Part shown: positions 7,143-13,806 of the stretch, in pieces | How the letters are laid out: each line of letters starts with the position of its first letter | Position numbering within the stretch: the first letter of the stretch is position 1 | Assembly: GCA_947178195.1 (NCBI GenBank) | Contig: CAMWXM010000041.1 | Span: 1 to 15,521 of the forward strand | Reading direction: 5' to 3' | DNA from: an uncultured Ruminococcus sp. | GTDB taxonomy: Bacteria > Bacillota > Clostridia > Oscillospirales > Ruminococcaceae | DNA length: 15,521 nucleotides | Translations under genes and position numbers: made by a program | Notes under the pieces: generated by a model | What the model was told of the DNA's origin: nothing | Database searches by the model: none | Seen by the model: the letters and a program-made list of their open reading frames with translations, nothing else

Positions 7143-8179
7143 ATTATGAGCACGGAGGAAATATTTACAATTACAATGATAATGATATTATAGATTTTTC
7201 GGCAAATATCAATCCTCTTGGAATGCCGATGAAAGTAAGAGAAGCTGTAATGAACTCGGCGTATCTGTGGGAAAAATATCCTGATCCGGAATGCATTGCG
7301 CTTCGGAAAATACTTTCTGAAACCGAAGATATTCCTTACAGAAATATTGTGACCGGGAATGGTGCGGACGATCTTATTTATAGGATCGTTCATGCTTTCA
7401 AGCCGAAAAAAGCCGTTATATGCGTACCGACTTTCGGAGAGTACGAAAAAGCACTTGAAGAAACTGGATGTACTGTTGACAGCCTTTTTCTGAAAGAAGA
7501 AAACGATTTTTGTGTTACGGCGGATATTCTTGATATGCTTACGCCGGATGTGGATATTCTGTTTCTGTGCAGTCCGAATAATCCTACCGGACAGCTTATA
7601 CCCTTTGAATTGCTAAAAAAGATCTCCGAGAAATGCATGGAAACTAATATTCTATTTGTCTGTGACGAGTGCTTTATGGGATTTGCGGAGAACAGCGGAA
7701 CGTACAGCTTAAAACAATACATAAACAGAAATTCAATCATTCTGAAAGCCTTTACAAAGTTGTATGCAATGCCAGGACTGCGCCTTGGATATGCTTTGTG
7801 TGGAAGTGAAAATAATGCCGAAAAATTACAGAAAAGCGGTCAGTTTTGGAGCGTATCCGTGCCTGCACAGGCTGCCGGAATTGCTGCTGTCAAAGAGAAA
7901 AAATATGTTTGCGAAAGTATCGGATATGTCAAAAAAGAACGTGAATTTCTGGGCAGTCAACTGAAAAAATATGGGATAAAAGTATTTCCATCGGCTGCTA
8001 ATTATCTTCTTTTCAAAGGGGATAAGCAGCTTGACGACAAGTTGATCGAAAAGGGGATACTTATACGAAATTGTGCGAATTACCGTGGATTGTGTGATGG
8101 ATTTTACCGTATCGCAGTTCGTACTCATGAAGAAAACAAGCTGCTGATATCAGCGATTGTGAGGTGTATCAATGGCTAA
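7139..8179 (+). CDS. cobD: L-threonine-O-3-phosphate decarboxylase (CobD), PLP-dependent
   Basis: CobD decarboxylates L-threonine phosphate to (R)-1-amino-2-propanol phosphate, the arm that CbiB attaches. The 346-residue protein belongs to the fold type I aminotransferase family. The CobD-type start EHGGNIY (4-10) and IIDFSANINPLGMP (17-30) separates it from histidinol-phosphate aminotransferase. Further landmarks are GNGADDLIYRI near 73-83, SPNNPTG at 145-151, the DE pair at 176-177, the PLP Schiff-base Lys207 in AFTKLYAMPGLRLGY, and IAVRT near the C-terminus. ATG 7139 has GGAGG (7125-7129) nine bases upstream and overlaps the cbiB stop as ATGA. The cobQ start overlaps its end by 8 bases. 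Histidinol-phosphate aminotransferase is the main alternative and is unlikely in this setting. Confidence 0.93.
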   Translation: MNYEHGGNIYNYNDNDIIDFSANINPLGMPMKVREAVMNSAYLWEKYPDPECIALRKILSETEDIPYRNIVTGNGADDLIYRIVHAFKPKKAVICVPTFGEYEKALEETGCTVDSLFLKEENDFCVTADILDMLTPDVDILFLCSPNNPTGQLIPFELLKKISEKCMETNILFVCDECFMGFAENSGTYSLKQYINRNSIILKAFTKLYAMPGLRLGYALCGSENNAEKLQKSGQFWSVSVPAQAAGIAAVKEKKYVCESIGYVKKEREFLGSQLKKYGIKVFPSAANYLLFKGDKQLDDKLIEKGILIRNCANYRGLCDGFYRIAVRTHEENKLLISAIVRCING

Positions 8180-9641
8180 ATCCATAATGATTCAGGGAAC
8201 AATGTCTAATGTGGGCAAGAGCTTTCTGACGGCGGCTTTGTGCAGGATATTCCGTCAGGACGGATATACCGTTTCCCCCTTTAAATCGCAGAATATGGCG
8301 CTTAATTCCTTTATAACCGCCGACGGCGCAGAAATTGGCAGAGCGCAGGCTTTACAGGCTGAGGCGGCAGGAATTGAGCCTAACGCATTTATGAATCCCA
8401 TACTTCTGAAACCTACCACGAATATCGGTTCTCAGGTAATTGTAAATGGTCAGGTATACGGAAATATGAAAGCGACTGAATATTTCAGACGAAAAAAAGA
8501 ATTTATTCCACATATCATGAACGCTTATAATACCCTTGCAGAGCAGTATGATATAATCGTTATCGAGGGTGCAGGAAGTCCTGTTGAGCTTAATCTGAAA
8601 TCGGACGATATTGTAAATATGGGACTTGCGAAAATGATAAAAGCACCGGTTCTTCTTGTAGGGGATATTGACAGAGGCGGCGTTTTTGCACAGCTTATCG
8701 GTACGCTTGATCTTCTTGAACCTGATGAAAAAGATATGGTAAAGGGACTTGTAGTCAATCAGTTCAGAGGAGATATTGCATTATTTGAGGAAGGCATTTC
8801 TATTCTTGAGCAGCGAAGCGGAAAATCTGTCGTAGGTGTGATACCTTATATAAAATGCGATATTGAGGATGAGGACAGCCTTTCACACGATCTGACGAAA
8901 TGTACCTCGGATGAAATAATTGATATTGCAGTAATAAGACTGCCGAAAATTTCAAACTTTACGGATTTTGATGTTTTCAGACAATACAGCGGAGTTTCTG
9001 TAAGATTTGTAACGTCTGTTCATCAGCTTGGAAAACCCGATTTTATAATAATTCCGGGGACGAAAAATACTATTGATGACATGGATTGGCTAAGGAAAAG
9101 CGGAATGGAAAAGGCTGTTATAAAGCTTGCTGAAAATGGTATTCCTATATTTGGAATATGCGGAGGCTACCAGATGCTTGGGAGTATGATAAGCGATCCT
9201 TGTGAAAGTGAATCACGGGGAAGCATTGAGGGTATAGGACTTCTTGACTGCTATACTGTTTTTGAAAAGGAGAAGCATCAGGCTCAGGTCAGCGGCAGAA
9301 TTTGTGATATTGACGGCTTTTTCTCCTGTTTGTCGGGTGCAGAGTTTTACGGCTATGAGGTACATATGGGAAAAACTATTGAAAGCAGTTCGGATTTTAC
9401 TAACATCGGCGGCTGCTATTCAGGGAATATCGCCGGTTGTTATGTGCATGGGATATTCGATTCCGCTGAAGTTTCAAGCAGACTGATACGTCAGCTTTTC
9501 AGATACAGAGGACTTGAATATACAGGACAGGTCATTGACCGTAAGAAATACCGTGAAAGTCAGCTTGACTTGCTTGCAGATACTGTCAGGAAAAATATTA
9601 ATATGGAATTTATTTATAAAATACTTGAGGAGGGAATATGA
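8172..9641 (+). CDS. cobQ: Cobyric acid synthase (glutamine-dependent amidase CobQ/CbiP)
   Basis: This enzyme amidates the b, d, e and g carboxylates of adenosylcobyrinate a,c-diamide with ATP and glutamine-derived ammonia. The 489-residue length is normal. The ATPase domain has IQGTMSNVGKSFLTAALCR (7-25), FKSQNMALNS near 37-46, GRAQALQAEA near 56-65, the VIEGAGSPVELNL segment near 130-142 and LVGDIDRGGVFAQ near 162-174. The C-terminal amidotransferase domain has nucleophile Cys330 in FGICGGYQMLG, YGYEVHMGKT near 393-402 and His426 in CYVHGIFD. ATG 8172 follows GAGGTG and overlaps the cobD stop by 8 bases; its stop overlaps cbiC as ATGA. Together with CbiA it supplies all six side-chain amidations. 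Confidence 0.96.
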   Translation: MAKSIMIQGTMSNVGKSFLTAALCRIFRQDGYTVSPFKSQNMALNSFITADGAEIGRAQALQAEAAGIEPNAFMNPILLKPTTNIGSQVIVNGQVYGNMKATEYFRRKKEFIPHIMNAYNTLAEQYDIIVIEGAGSPVELNLKSDDIVNMGLAKMIKAPVLLVGDIDRGGVFAQLIGTLDLLEPDEKDMVKGLVVNQFRGDIALFEEGISILEQRSGKSVVGVIPYIKCDIEDEDSLSHDLTKCTSDEIIDIAVIRLPKISNFTDFDVFRQYSGVSVRFVTSVHQLGKPDFIIIPGTKNTIDDMDWLRKSGMEKAVIKLAENGIPIFGICGGYQMLGSMISDPCESESRGSIEGIGLLDCYTVFEKEKHQAQVSGRICDIDGFFSCLSGAEFYGYEVHMGKTIESSSDFTNIGGCYSGNIAGCYVHGIFDSAEVSSRLIRQLFRYRGLEYTGQVIDRKKYRESQLDLLADTVRKNINMEFIYKILEEGI

Positions 9642-10264
9642 AACTTGAATATGTACTGCCGGGAGATATTGAAAAACGAAGCTTTGAAATAATTGAAAGC
9701 GAACTTGGAAAGGTTGATTTGGCCGATGATATAAAGCCGATAGTTATGCGTGCTATTCATACAACGGCAGATTTTGATTATCTTAAGAATCTTTATTTTT
9801 CGGAAAACGCTGTACAGACAGCACTTGAAATAATGAAAAGCGGAGCGGTCATTGTAACAGATACCAACATGGCAAAAGCTGGGATAAATAAAGCTGCCCT
9901 TGCCCGTCATGGCTGTGAATGCGTTTGCTATATGGCTGATGCAGACGTTACACAGGCTGCAAAGGCTGACGGCATGACAAGAGCCGCAGCATCGGTGGAT
10001 AAGGCTGCAAGGTTCGACAAACCTGTTATATATGCCGTTGGAAATGCTCCTACTGCACTTGTGAGAATTTGCGAGCATATGGAAAATAAGAGCTTTATTC
10101 CGGAATTTGTTATTGGTGCGCCTGTGGGATTTGTAAATGTTGTGCAGTCAAAGGAGCTTCTTATTGCGTCTGGAGTTCCCTGTATCGTTGCAAGAGGCAG
10201 AAAGGGCGGCAGTAATGTAGCTGCGGCAATATGCAACGCTTTGTTGTATATGCTTGATGCCTAA
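9638..10264 (+). CDS. cbiC: Cobalt-precorrin-8 methylmutase (CbiC)
   Basis: CbiC moves the C11 methyl group to C12, giving (cobalt-)cobyrinate, the CbiA substrate. The 208-residue protein has the catalytic His41 in VMRAIHTTADFDY, equivalent to His43 of CobH. It also has IVTDTNMAKAGIN near 76-88, YAVGNAPTALVRI, VIGAPVGFVNVVQSKE and GRKGGSNVAAAICNALL at the end. The start ATG 9638 overlaps the cobQ stop (ATGA) and follows a GAGGAGGGA-type ribosome site close upstream. It is the last gene of the overlapping chain: after its TAA at 10262-10264 there is a 470-base gap before the next recognised gene. Its place at the end of the operon, away from cbiET, is not pathway order but is common in such clusters. 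Confidence 0.96.
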   Translation: MKLEYVLPGDIEKRSFEIIESELGKVDLADDIKPIVMRAIHTTADFDYLKNLYFSENAVQTALEIMKSGAVIVTDTNMAKAGINKAALARHGCECVCYMADADVTQAAKADGMTRAAASVDKAARFDKPVIYAVGNAPTALVRICEHMENKSFIPEFVIGAPVGFVNVVQSKELLIASGVPCIVARGRKGGSNVAAAICNALLYMLDA

Positions 10265-10284
10265 AATGTCGGTGATTTGCGAAG

Positions 10285-10313
10285 AAAAAATTGTTGAATA
10301 AAACGAATTTTTT
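10285..10313 (+). terminator. Possible A/T-rich terminator hairpin after cbiC
   Basis: About 20 bases after the cbiC stop, an A-rich arm at 10285-10292 pairs perfectly with the T-rich arm at 10306-10313. An inner GTT/AAC pairing is interrupted by a bulged G. The descending arm ends in six T, so it could act as a bidirectional weak intrinsic terminator closing the biosynthesis operon. There is almost no G/C in the stem, so termination would be inefficient. It could also be a chance A/T palindrome. Confidence 0.35.
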
Positions 10314-10320
10314 AGAACAC

Positions 10321-10349
10321 TTGCATTTTTTATACGAAACTGCTATAAT
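10321..10349 (+). promoter_or_regulatory. Sigma-A promoter with extended -10, driving the riboswitch operon
   Basis: A consensus TATAAT at 10344-10349 is preceded by TGC, which makes an extended -10 (TGnTATAAT). A TTGCAT at 10321-10326 sits exactly 17 bases upstream as a weak -35, matching only the first three consensus positions. Transcription would start near 10356, about 30 bases before the cobalamin aptamer, as expected for a riboswitch leader. No operator-like repeat is obvious, so control is probably at the RNA level. Confidence 0.75.
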
Positions 10350-10383
10350 GAAAATGGTTCATGAACTAAATTGAATAATGTAG

Positions 10384-10580
10384 CATACGGTGCTTTCTAT
10401 GGCAGAATAATCTGTCAGGCAGAAAGGTAAAAGGGAAACAGGTGAGAAATCCTGTACGATCTCGTCACTGTGATTGAGGAGCGGTATACATTTGCAAAGG
10501 CATAGTCCGGAGCAAGGTCACTGAGAAATTGGGAAGGCTGTATATCGTGTTGATACATAAGTCAGGAAACCTGCCGTTTT
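10384..10580 (+). promoter_or_regulatory. Cobalamin riboswitch aptamer
   Basis: The leader has the order of conserved parts of the B12 aptamer. CTTTCT (10393-10398) pairs with AGAAAG (10421-10426) around an inner hairpin GGCAGA-ATAA-TCTGTC (10401-10416). Then come the AAGGGAAACAGGTGAGAAAT-like core segment, GGAGC, a CACTGAGAAATTGGGAAGGC stretch near 10519-10538, and the hallmark B12 box AGTCAGGAAACCTGCC at 10560-10575. A peripheral stem pairs GGTATACA (10483-10490) with TGTATATC (10539-10546). Binding of adenosylcobalamin or a related corrinoid is expected to shut off the genes downstream. The expression platform is the terminator at 10663-10690. Boundaries are approximate. Confidence 0.96.
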
Positions 10581-10589
10581 GTTGGTACA

Positions 10590-10603
10590 GAATCGAAAGA
10601 TTC
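10590..10603 (+). other. Small GNRA-capped hairpin between aptamer and terminator
   Basis: GAATC (10590-10594) and GATTC (10599-10603) form a perfect five-pair stem closed by a GAAA tetraloop. It lies 15 bases after the B12 box. It may be the peripheral stem of the aptamer's 3' side or a spacer element of the expression platform; its role is not clear from the sequence. Confidence 0.5.
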
Positions 10604-10633
10604 AGGTCACGAGGTATTGATCGTACTGTTTTC

Positions 10634-10653
10634 AGGCTTCCTATAGGAGGTCT
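10634..10653 (+). promoter_or_regulatory. Hairpin that sequesters an AGGAGG site ahead of the terminator
   Basis: AGGCTTCC (10634-10641) can pair with GGAGGTCT (10646-10653) around a TATA loop, with two G-U pairs, hiding the AGGAGG at 10645-10650. The same AGGAGG can instead pair with CCTTCT (10664-10669) in the 5' arm of the terminator. It is therefore a candidate switching element of the riboswitch expression platform. This is inferred from complementarity only. Confidence 0.4.
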
Positions 10654-10660
10654 GTTTGCA

Positions 10661-10738
10661 ATGCCTTCTGCCTGTGCAGAGGCTTTTTTTATTGCTTTTA
10701 CGATTCATGCCTTTTTAGAAAGGATTGAATTAAATTGA
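10661..10738 (+). CDS. Possible 25-residue leader peptide spanning the riboswitch terminator
   Basis: An ATG at 10661 follows an ideal AGGAGG (10645-10650) at 10 bases. It opens a 25-codon frame (start MPSACAEAFF, end ERIELN) that runs through the terminator stem and U-tract. Its TGA at 10736-10738 overlaps the TTG start of the chelatase gene as TTGA, the same arrangement seen between cbiJ and cbiET. The peptide has no recognisable domain, and the Phe run is simply the translated U-tract. It may be a regulatory upstream ORF that couples translation to the next gene, or a chance frame. No homology argument is available. Confidence 0.25.
   Translation: MPSACAEAFFIAFTIHAFLERIELN
10663..10690 (+). 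terminator. Intrinsic terminator of the cobalamin riboswitch
   Basis: GCCTTCTGC pairs with GCAGAGGC (one bulged base) and is followed directly by seven T (10684-10690). A further GCAAT (10658-10662) can pair with ATTGC (10691-10695) across the T-run. Placed 88 bases after the B12 box and 45 bases before the first gene, it is the expected OFF-state element. With corrinoid bound, transcription would stop here before the uptake operon. Confidence 0.85.
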
Positions 10739-11718
10739 AAAAAATATTTGCACTTTTAATGGGACTGACTGTGATTGCTTCCGCATTTACAGCCTGCGAA
10801 GAAAAAAATAATTCGTCTGAATCAAGCGATACGCAATCAAATTCTGTCGTATCAGAAGCTGACGATGATGAAGATTACACAACAGGAGATGCTTCGTTGG
10901 ATAACATACGTAATCAGGATGAAATCGGCGAAAACGAACTTCTGGTGTTAAGCTTCGGTACAAGCTTCAATGACAACCGTCGTCTGACGATAGGCGCCAT
11001 TGAAGATTCTCTTGATAAAGCGTTCCCAGATTATTCGGTACGCAGAGGGTTTACAGCTAATATTGTAATCGACCATGTAAACCGCCGTGACGGATTTCTT
11101 ATTGATGATGTTGAAGCAGCTTTGAACAGAGCAGAATCCAATGGCGTTAAAACCCTTGTTGTTCAGCCAACTCATCTTATGAACGGATTTGAATATAACG
11201 ATCTTATCAAAGAGGTCGGAAATCATGCTGATTCATTTGATAAGGTAGTATTCGGTGAACCGCTGCTTACAAGTGATGAAGATTTCAAGCGTGTGGAGCA
11301 GGCTATTGTTGATTGGACAAAGGAGTATGATGACGGTAAAACTGCTATCTGCTTTATGGGTCATGGTACGGAAGCCGAATCCAATAAAGTTTATCAGAAA
11401 ATGCAGGATCTCTTAACTGCAGATGGTCATACAAATTATTATGTTGGTACAGTTGAAGCGGCACCGACATTGGAAGATGTGATTGCGGCTGTAAAGAAAG
11501 GAAATTACGAAAGAGTTGTCTTAGAACCGCTTATGGTAGTTGCAGGCGATCATGCACATAACGATATGGCAGGAGACGAAGAGGATTCATGGAAATCAGC
11601 ATTTGAGGCTGAAGGCTATAAGGTAGAGTGTCTGCTTAGAGGACTTGGCGAAAACGAAGCAATCAGACAGATATATATTGATCATGTACAGGCTGCTATC
11701 GATTCTATGTCAGAGTAA
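10735..11718 (+). CDS. cbiK: Extracytoplasmic CbiK-type sirohydrochlorin cobaltochelatase, lipoprotein
   Basis: A 327-residue chelatase of the CbiK family, which inserts Co2+ into sirohydrochlorin. Residues 1-21 are a lipoprotein signal (KK, hydrophobic core, FTAC with Cys21), followed by an acidic/Ser linker to ~65, so the mature protein should be anchored outside the membrane. The catalytic domain starts at ELLVLSFGTSF (68-78). It keeps His210 (MGHGTE), Glu241 (VEAAP) and His273 (GDHAHNDM), with the same spacing as His145, Glu175 and His207 of Salmonella CbiK. It is therefore likely active or at least metal-binding. The start is TTG 10735, with AAAGGA (10719-10724) ten bases upstream. It is the first gene after the cobalamin riboswitch and sits with ABC uptake genes. 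Periplasmic CbiK proteins are known from Desulfovibrio. The natural substrate here is unknown. Confidence 0.9.
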   Translation: MKKIFALLMGLTVIASAFTACEEKNNSSESSDTQSNSVVSEADDDEDYTTGDASLDNIRNQDEIGENELLVLSFGTSFNDNRRLTIGAIEDSLDKAFPDYSVRRGFTANIVIDHVNRRDGFLIDDVEAALNRAESNGVKTLVVQPTHLMNGFEYNDLIKEVGNHADSFDKVVFGEPLLTSDEDFKRVEQAIVDWTKEYDDGKTAICFMGHGTEAESNKVYQKMQDLLTADGHTNYYVGTVEAAPTLEDVIAAVKKGNYERVVLEPLMVVAGDHAHNDMAGDEEDSWKSAFEAEGYKVECLLRGLGENEAIRQIYIDHVQAAIDSMSE

Positions 11719-11726
11719 CAATTTGA

Positions 11727-11758
11727 AGGTGTGTTCGCATGGTTATGCGGACACATCT
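11727..11758 (+). other. Strong intercistronic stem-loop
   Basis: A near-perfect 14-pair hairpin fills the gap between the chelatase and the next lipoprotein gene: 11727-11740 pairs with 11745-11758 around a GGTT loop, with two G-U pairs (core GTGTTCGCAT / ATGCGGACAC). No T-run follows, so it is not a classic terminator. It could protect the upstream message from 3' exonucleases, act as an RNA processing site, or set the ratio of the first gene to the rest of the operon. Confidence 0.7.
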
Positions 11759-11782
11759 CTATACAATGTAAGAAGGTGCAAT

Positions 11783-12664
11783 ATGAAAAAAATAATTTTA
11801 ACTGCGGTTTGTCTGCTGTGCATTTGCCCAGCAATGACAGCCTGTAAAAATACTGAAAGCAGTTCATCAGAGAAAGCTATATCTTCATCAGAAACAGAAA
11901 CTCAACAGGTCACAGCTCCGCAGGAAGAGGTCGGCTATGATGGAATGCAGGCAATTAGTGCGGATTCTCTTAACGAGGGAGAATATCATATATCTGTCGA
12001 TTCCAGCTCGTCTATGTTCAAGATAGCTGACTGCATACTCAAAGTAGATAAGGATAAAAATATGACCGCTGATATAATAATTAACAGTAAGTCATATGAT
12101 TATCTTTTTATGGGAACAGGTGAAGAGGCGCTTGCAGACGGCGGAGAAAATTTTATTTCCTATACAGTAAATGATGAAGATCAATCAGTGTTTACGGTTT
12201 CTGTGGAGGCTCTTGATAAGGAAATACAGTGTGCTGCACTCAGTGCAAAGAAACAGGAATGGTATGACAGAATTCTTGTATTCCGTGCAGATTCTCTGCC
12301 TGATGAAGCATTTTCCGAAAACAGATATAATACTGTGGAATCCCTCGGTATTTCGGATGGAGATTATACCGTGGAAGTTGTTTTAGAAGGTGGTTCGGGG
12401 CGTACAAGTGTACAATCCCCTGCAAAACTCGCAGTAAAAGACAATACAGCCACTGCTGAAATCATTTTCAGCAGCAACAAGTATGACTATATGATGGTAA
12501 ACGGCGAAAAGTATCTGCCTATCAGCGTGGAGGAAAATTCAGTATTTGAAATTCCCGTTAACGGATTTGACTATAAAATGCCGATATCAGCTGATACAAC
12601 TGCCATGAGTCAACCCTATGAAATAGAATATACTTTGTATTTTGACTCTGAAACCATAAAATGA
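11783..12664 (+). CDS. Lipoprotein with two tandem NEAT-like beta domains
   Basis: A 293-residue protein of no certain family. Residues 1-21 are a lipoprotein signal (PAMTAC, Cys21), then a Ser/Glu/Thr/Gln linker to ~55. Two copies of one domain follow at ~62-172 and ~188-290. Both have a (G)EY/DY-strand, a V-D strand, an SxxYDYxxxxGE segment (104-114 and 232-242), a VFxxxV strand, and a last strand starting at Tyr161 or Tyr279. The pattern resembles NEAT domains, which bind heme through a YxxxY motif. The second copy has Y279-E-I-E-Y283 at the matching place; the first keeps only Tyr161. ATG 11783 follows AGAAGGTG (11771-11778) closely; longer in-frame starts lie inside the chelatase gene. 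Binding of a tetrapyrrole or corrinoid is inferred from fold pattern and context. Confidence 0.85.
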   Translation: MKKIILTAVCLLCICPAMTACKNTESSSSEKAISSSETETQQVTAPQEEVGYDGMQAISADSLNEGEYHISVDSSSSMFKIADCILKVDKDKNMTADIIINSKSYDYLFMGTGEEALADGGENFISYTVNDEDQSVFTVSVEALDKEIQCAALSAKKQEWYDRILVFRADSLPDEAFSENRYNTVESLGISDGDYTVEVVLEGGSGRTSVQSPAKLAVKDNTATAEIIFSSNKYDYMMVNGEKYLPISVEENSVFEIPVNGFDYKMPISADTTAMSQPYEIEYTLYFDSETIK

Positions 12665-13797
12665 TGAAAAAATTATTTTGCTTATTTACTGCTGTATGTA
12701 TGATTCTGCTGACATCATGTGGTACTAAAAAAGATGCTTTAAATGGACTTGTGGATATGAACATGGTGGGAAACATGGAGTTACAGTATGCAACTCAGTT
12801 TTCAGCCGATTTTTATGAGGGGGGATATTCGCTTATAACAATTGGCGAAGATAAATATTTGCTTGTACCGCCGGATGGGGAAATCCCGGAAAATACAGAC
12901 GGATTAACAATAATAAAGCAGCCTGTTGACAATATTTATCTTGCTGCTTCTTCTGCTATGGATCTTTTTGACGGATTCGGAGGCATTGGTTCTGTTACCA
13001 TGACTTCAACGGACAGCAGCGGCTGGAGCTTGCCGAATATTGTTTCTGCCATTGAAAATGGAGATATTACATATATCGGAAAATATAATATGCCCGATTA
13101 TGAAGCACTTTTAGAATGTGACTGCGGACTTGCAATAGAATCTACTATGATATACCATAATCCTGAAACAAGAGACAAAATACAGCAGCTTGGAATCCCG
13201 GTTCTGGTGGAACGTTCAAGTTACGAATCGCATCCACTCGGACGTATGGAATGGATAAAGCTGTACGGGCTTTTGCTTGGAAAATATGATGAAGCAGAAA
13301 AATATTTCAATGAAAAGACATCAGCTTTCAATGTACTGTCCGAGCGAGATGACCATAATGAAAATCGAAAAACTGTCGCATTTTTTTATATCAGTTCAAA
13401 CGATTATGTGAATATCCGCAAGCCAGGTGATTATATTTCAAAAATGATCGAGCTTGCAGGCGGCAAATATATATTTAACGCCAATGACCTTAATATTGAT
13501 GACGATGCACTTTCTACCATGAATATTCAGACAGAGACATTTTATGAGATTGCCAAAGATGCAGACATTCTTATTTATAACAGCACGATCGAAGGCAAGC
13601 TTGACAACATTCAGCAGCTTGTTGATAAGTGCAGCGTTTTGTCCGATTTTAAGGCGGTTAAAGAAGGAAACGTATGGTGTACGGAACAGAATATGTTCCA
13701 ACAAACCACAGGTGCGACGGATATGATAATGGATATGAATCATATTTTTTCAAACGAGACAGACGATAGCCTCACCTATTTACAGAAACTTTACTAA
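12661..13797 (+). CDS. ABC importer substrate-binding lipoprotein (BtuF/FepB-type periplasmic binding fold)
   Basis: A 378-residue cluster-8 solute-binding protein of the kind that delivers cobalamin, heme or ferric siderophores to FecCD-type permeases. The lipoprotein signal ends in LLTSC (Cys20), which anchors the protein to the membrane. The two-lobed fold is suggested by VDNIYLAASSAMDLFDGFG near 89-107, NGDITYIGKYNMPDYEALLECDCGLAIES near 131-160, IPVLVERSSYESHPLGRMEWIKLYGLLLGKYDEAE near 180-214 and DILIYNST followed by FKAVKEGNVWC late in the protein. The length is somewhat above the BtuF norm. ATG 12661 overlaps the preceding stop as ATGA, with a second ATG at 12664. No clear Shine-Dalgarno is seen, so translation probably relies on coupling. 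The cobalamin riboswitch upstream makes a corrinoid or cobalt ligand more likely than iron. Confidence 0.88.
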   Translation: MMKKLFCLFTAVCMILLTSCGTKKDALNGLVDMNMVGNMELQYATQFSADFYEGGYSLITIGEDKYLLVPPDGEIPENTDGLTIIKQPVDNIYLAASSAMDLFDGFGGIGSVTMTSTDSSGWSLPNIVSAIENGDITYIGKYNMPDYEALLECDCGLAIESTMIYHNPETRDKIQQLGIPVLVERSSYESHPLGRMEWIKLYGLLLGKYDEAEKYFNEKTSAFNVLSERDDHNENRKTVAFFYISSNDYVNIRKPGDYISKMIELAGGKYIFNANDLNIDDDALSTMNIQTETFYEIAKDADILIYNSTIEGKLDNIQQLVDKCSVLSDFKAVKEGNVWCTEQNMFQQTTGATDMIMDMNHIFSNETDDSLTYLQKLY

Positions 13798-13806
13798 GGA
13801 GCGTTT

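Noticed and set aside
7139..8179. cobD as histidinol-phosphate aminotransferase
   Set aside because: The EHGGNIY and DFSANINPLG start and the operon position point to CobD.
10529..10660. Long form of the leader ORF starting inside the riboswitch aptamer
   Set aside because: It translates the structured B12 aptamer and has no ribosome site; only the part from ATG 10661 is worth considering.
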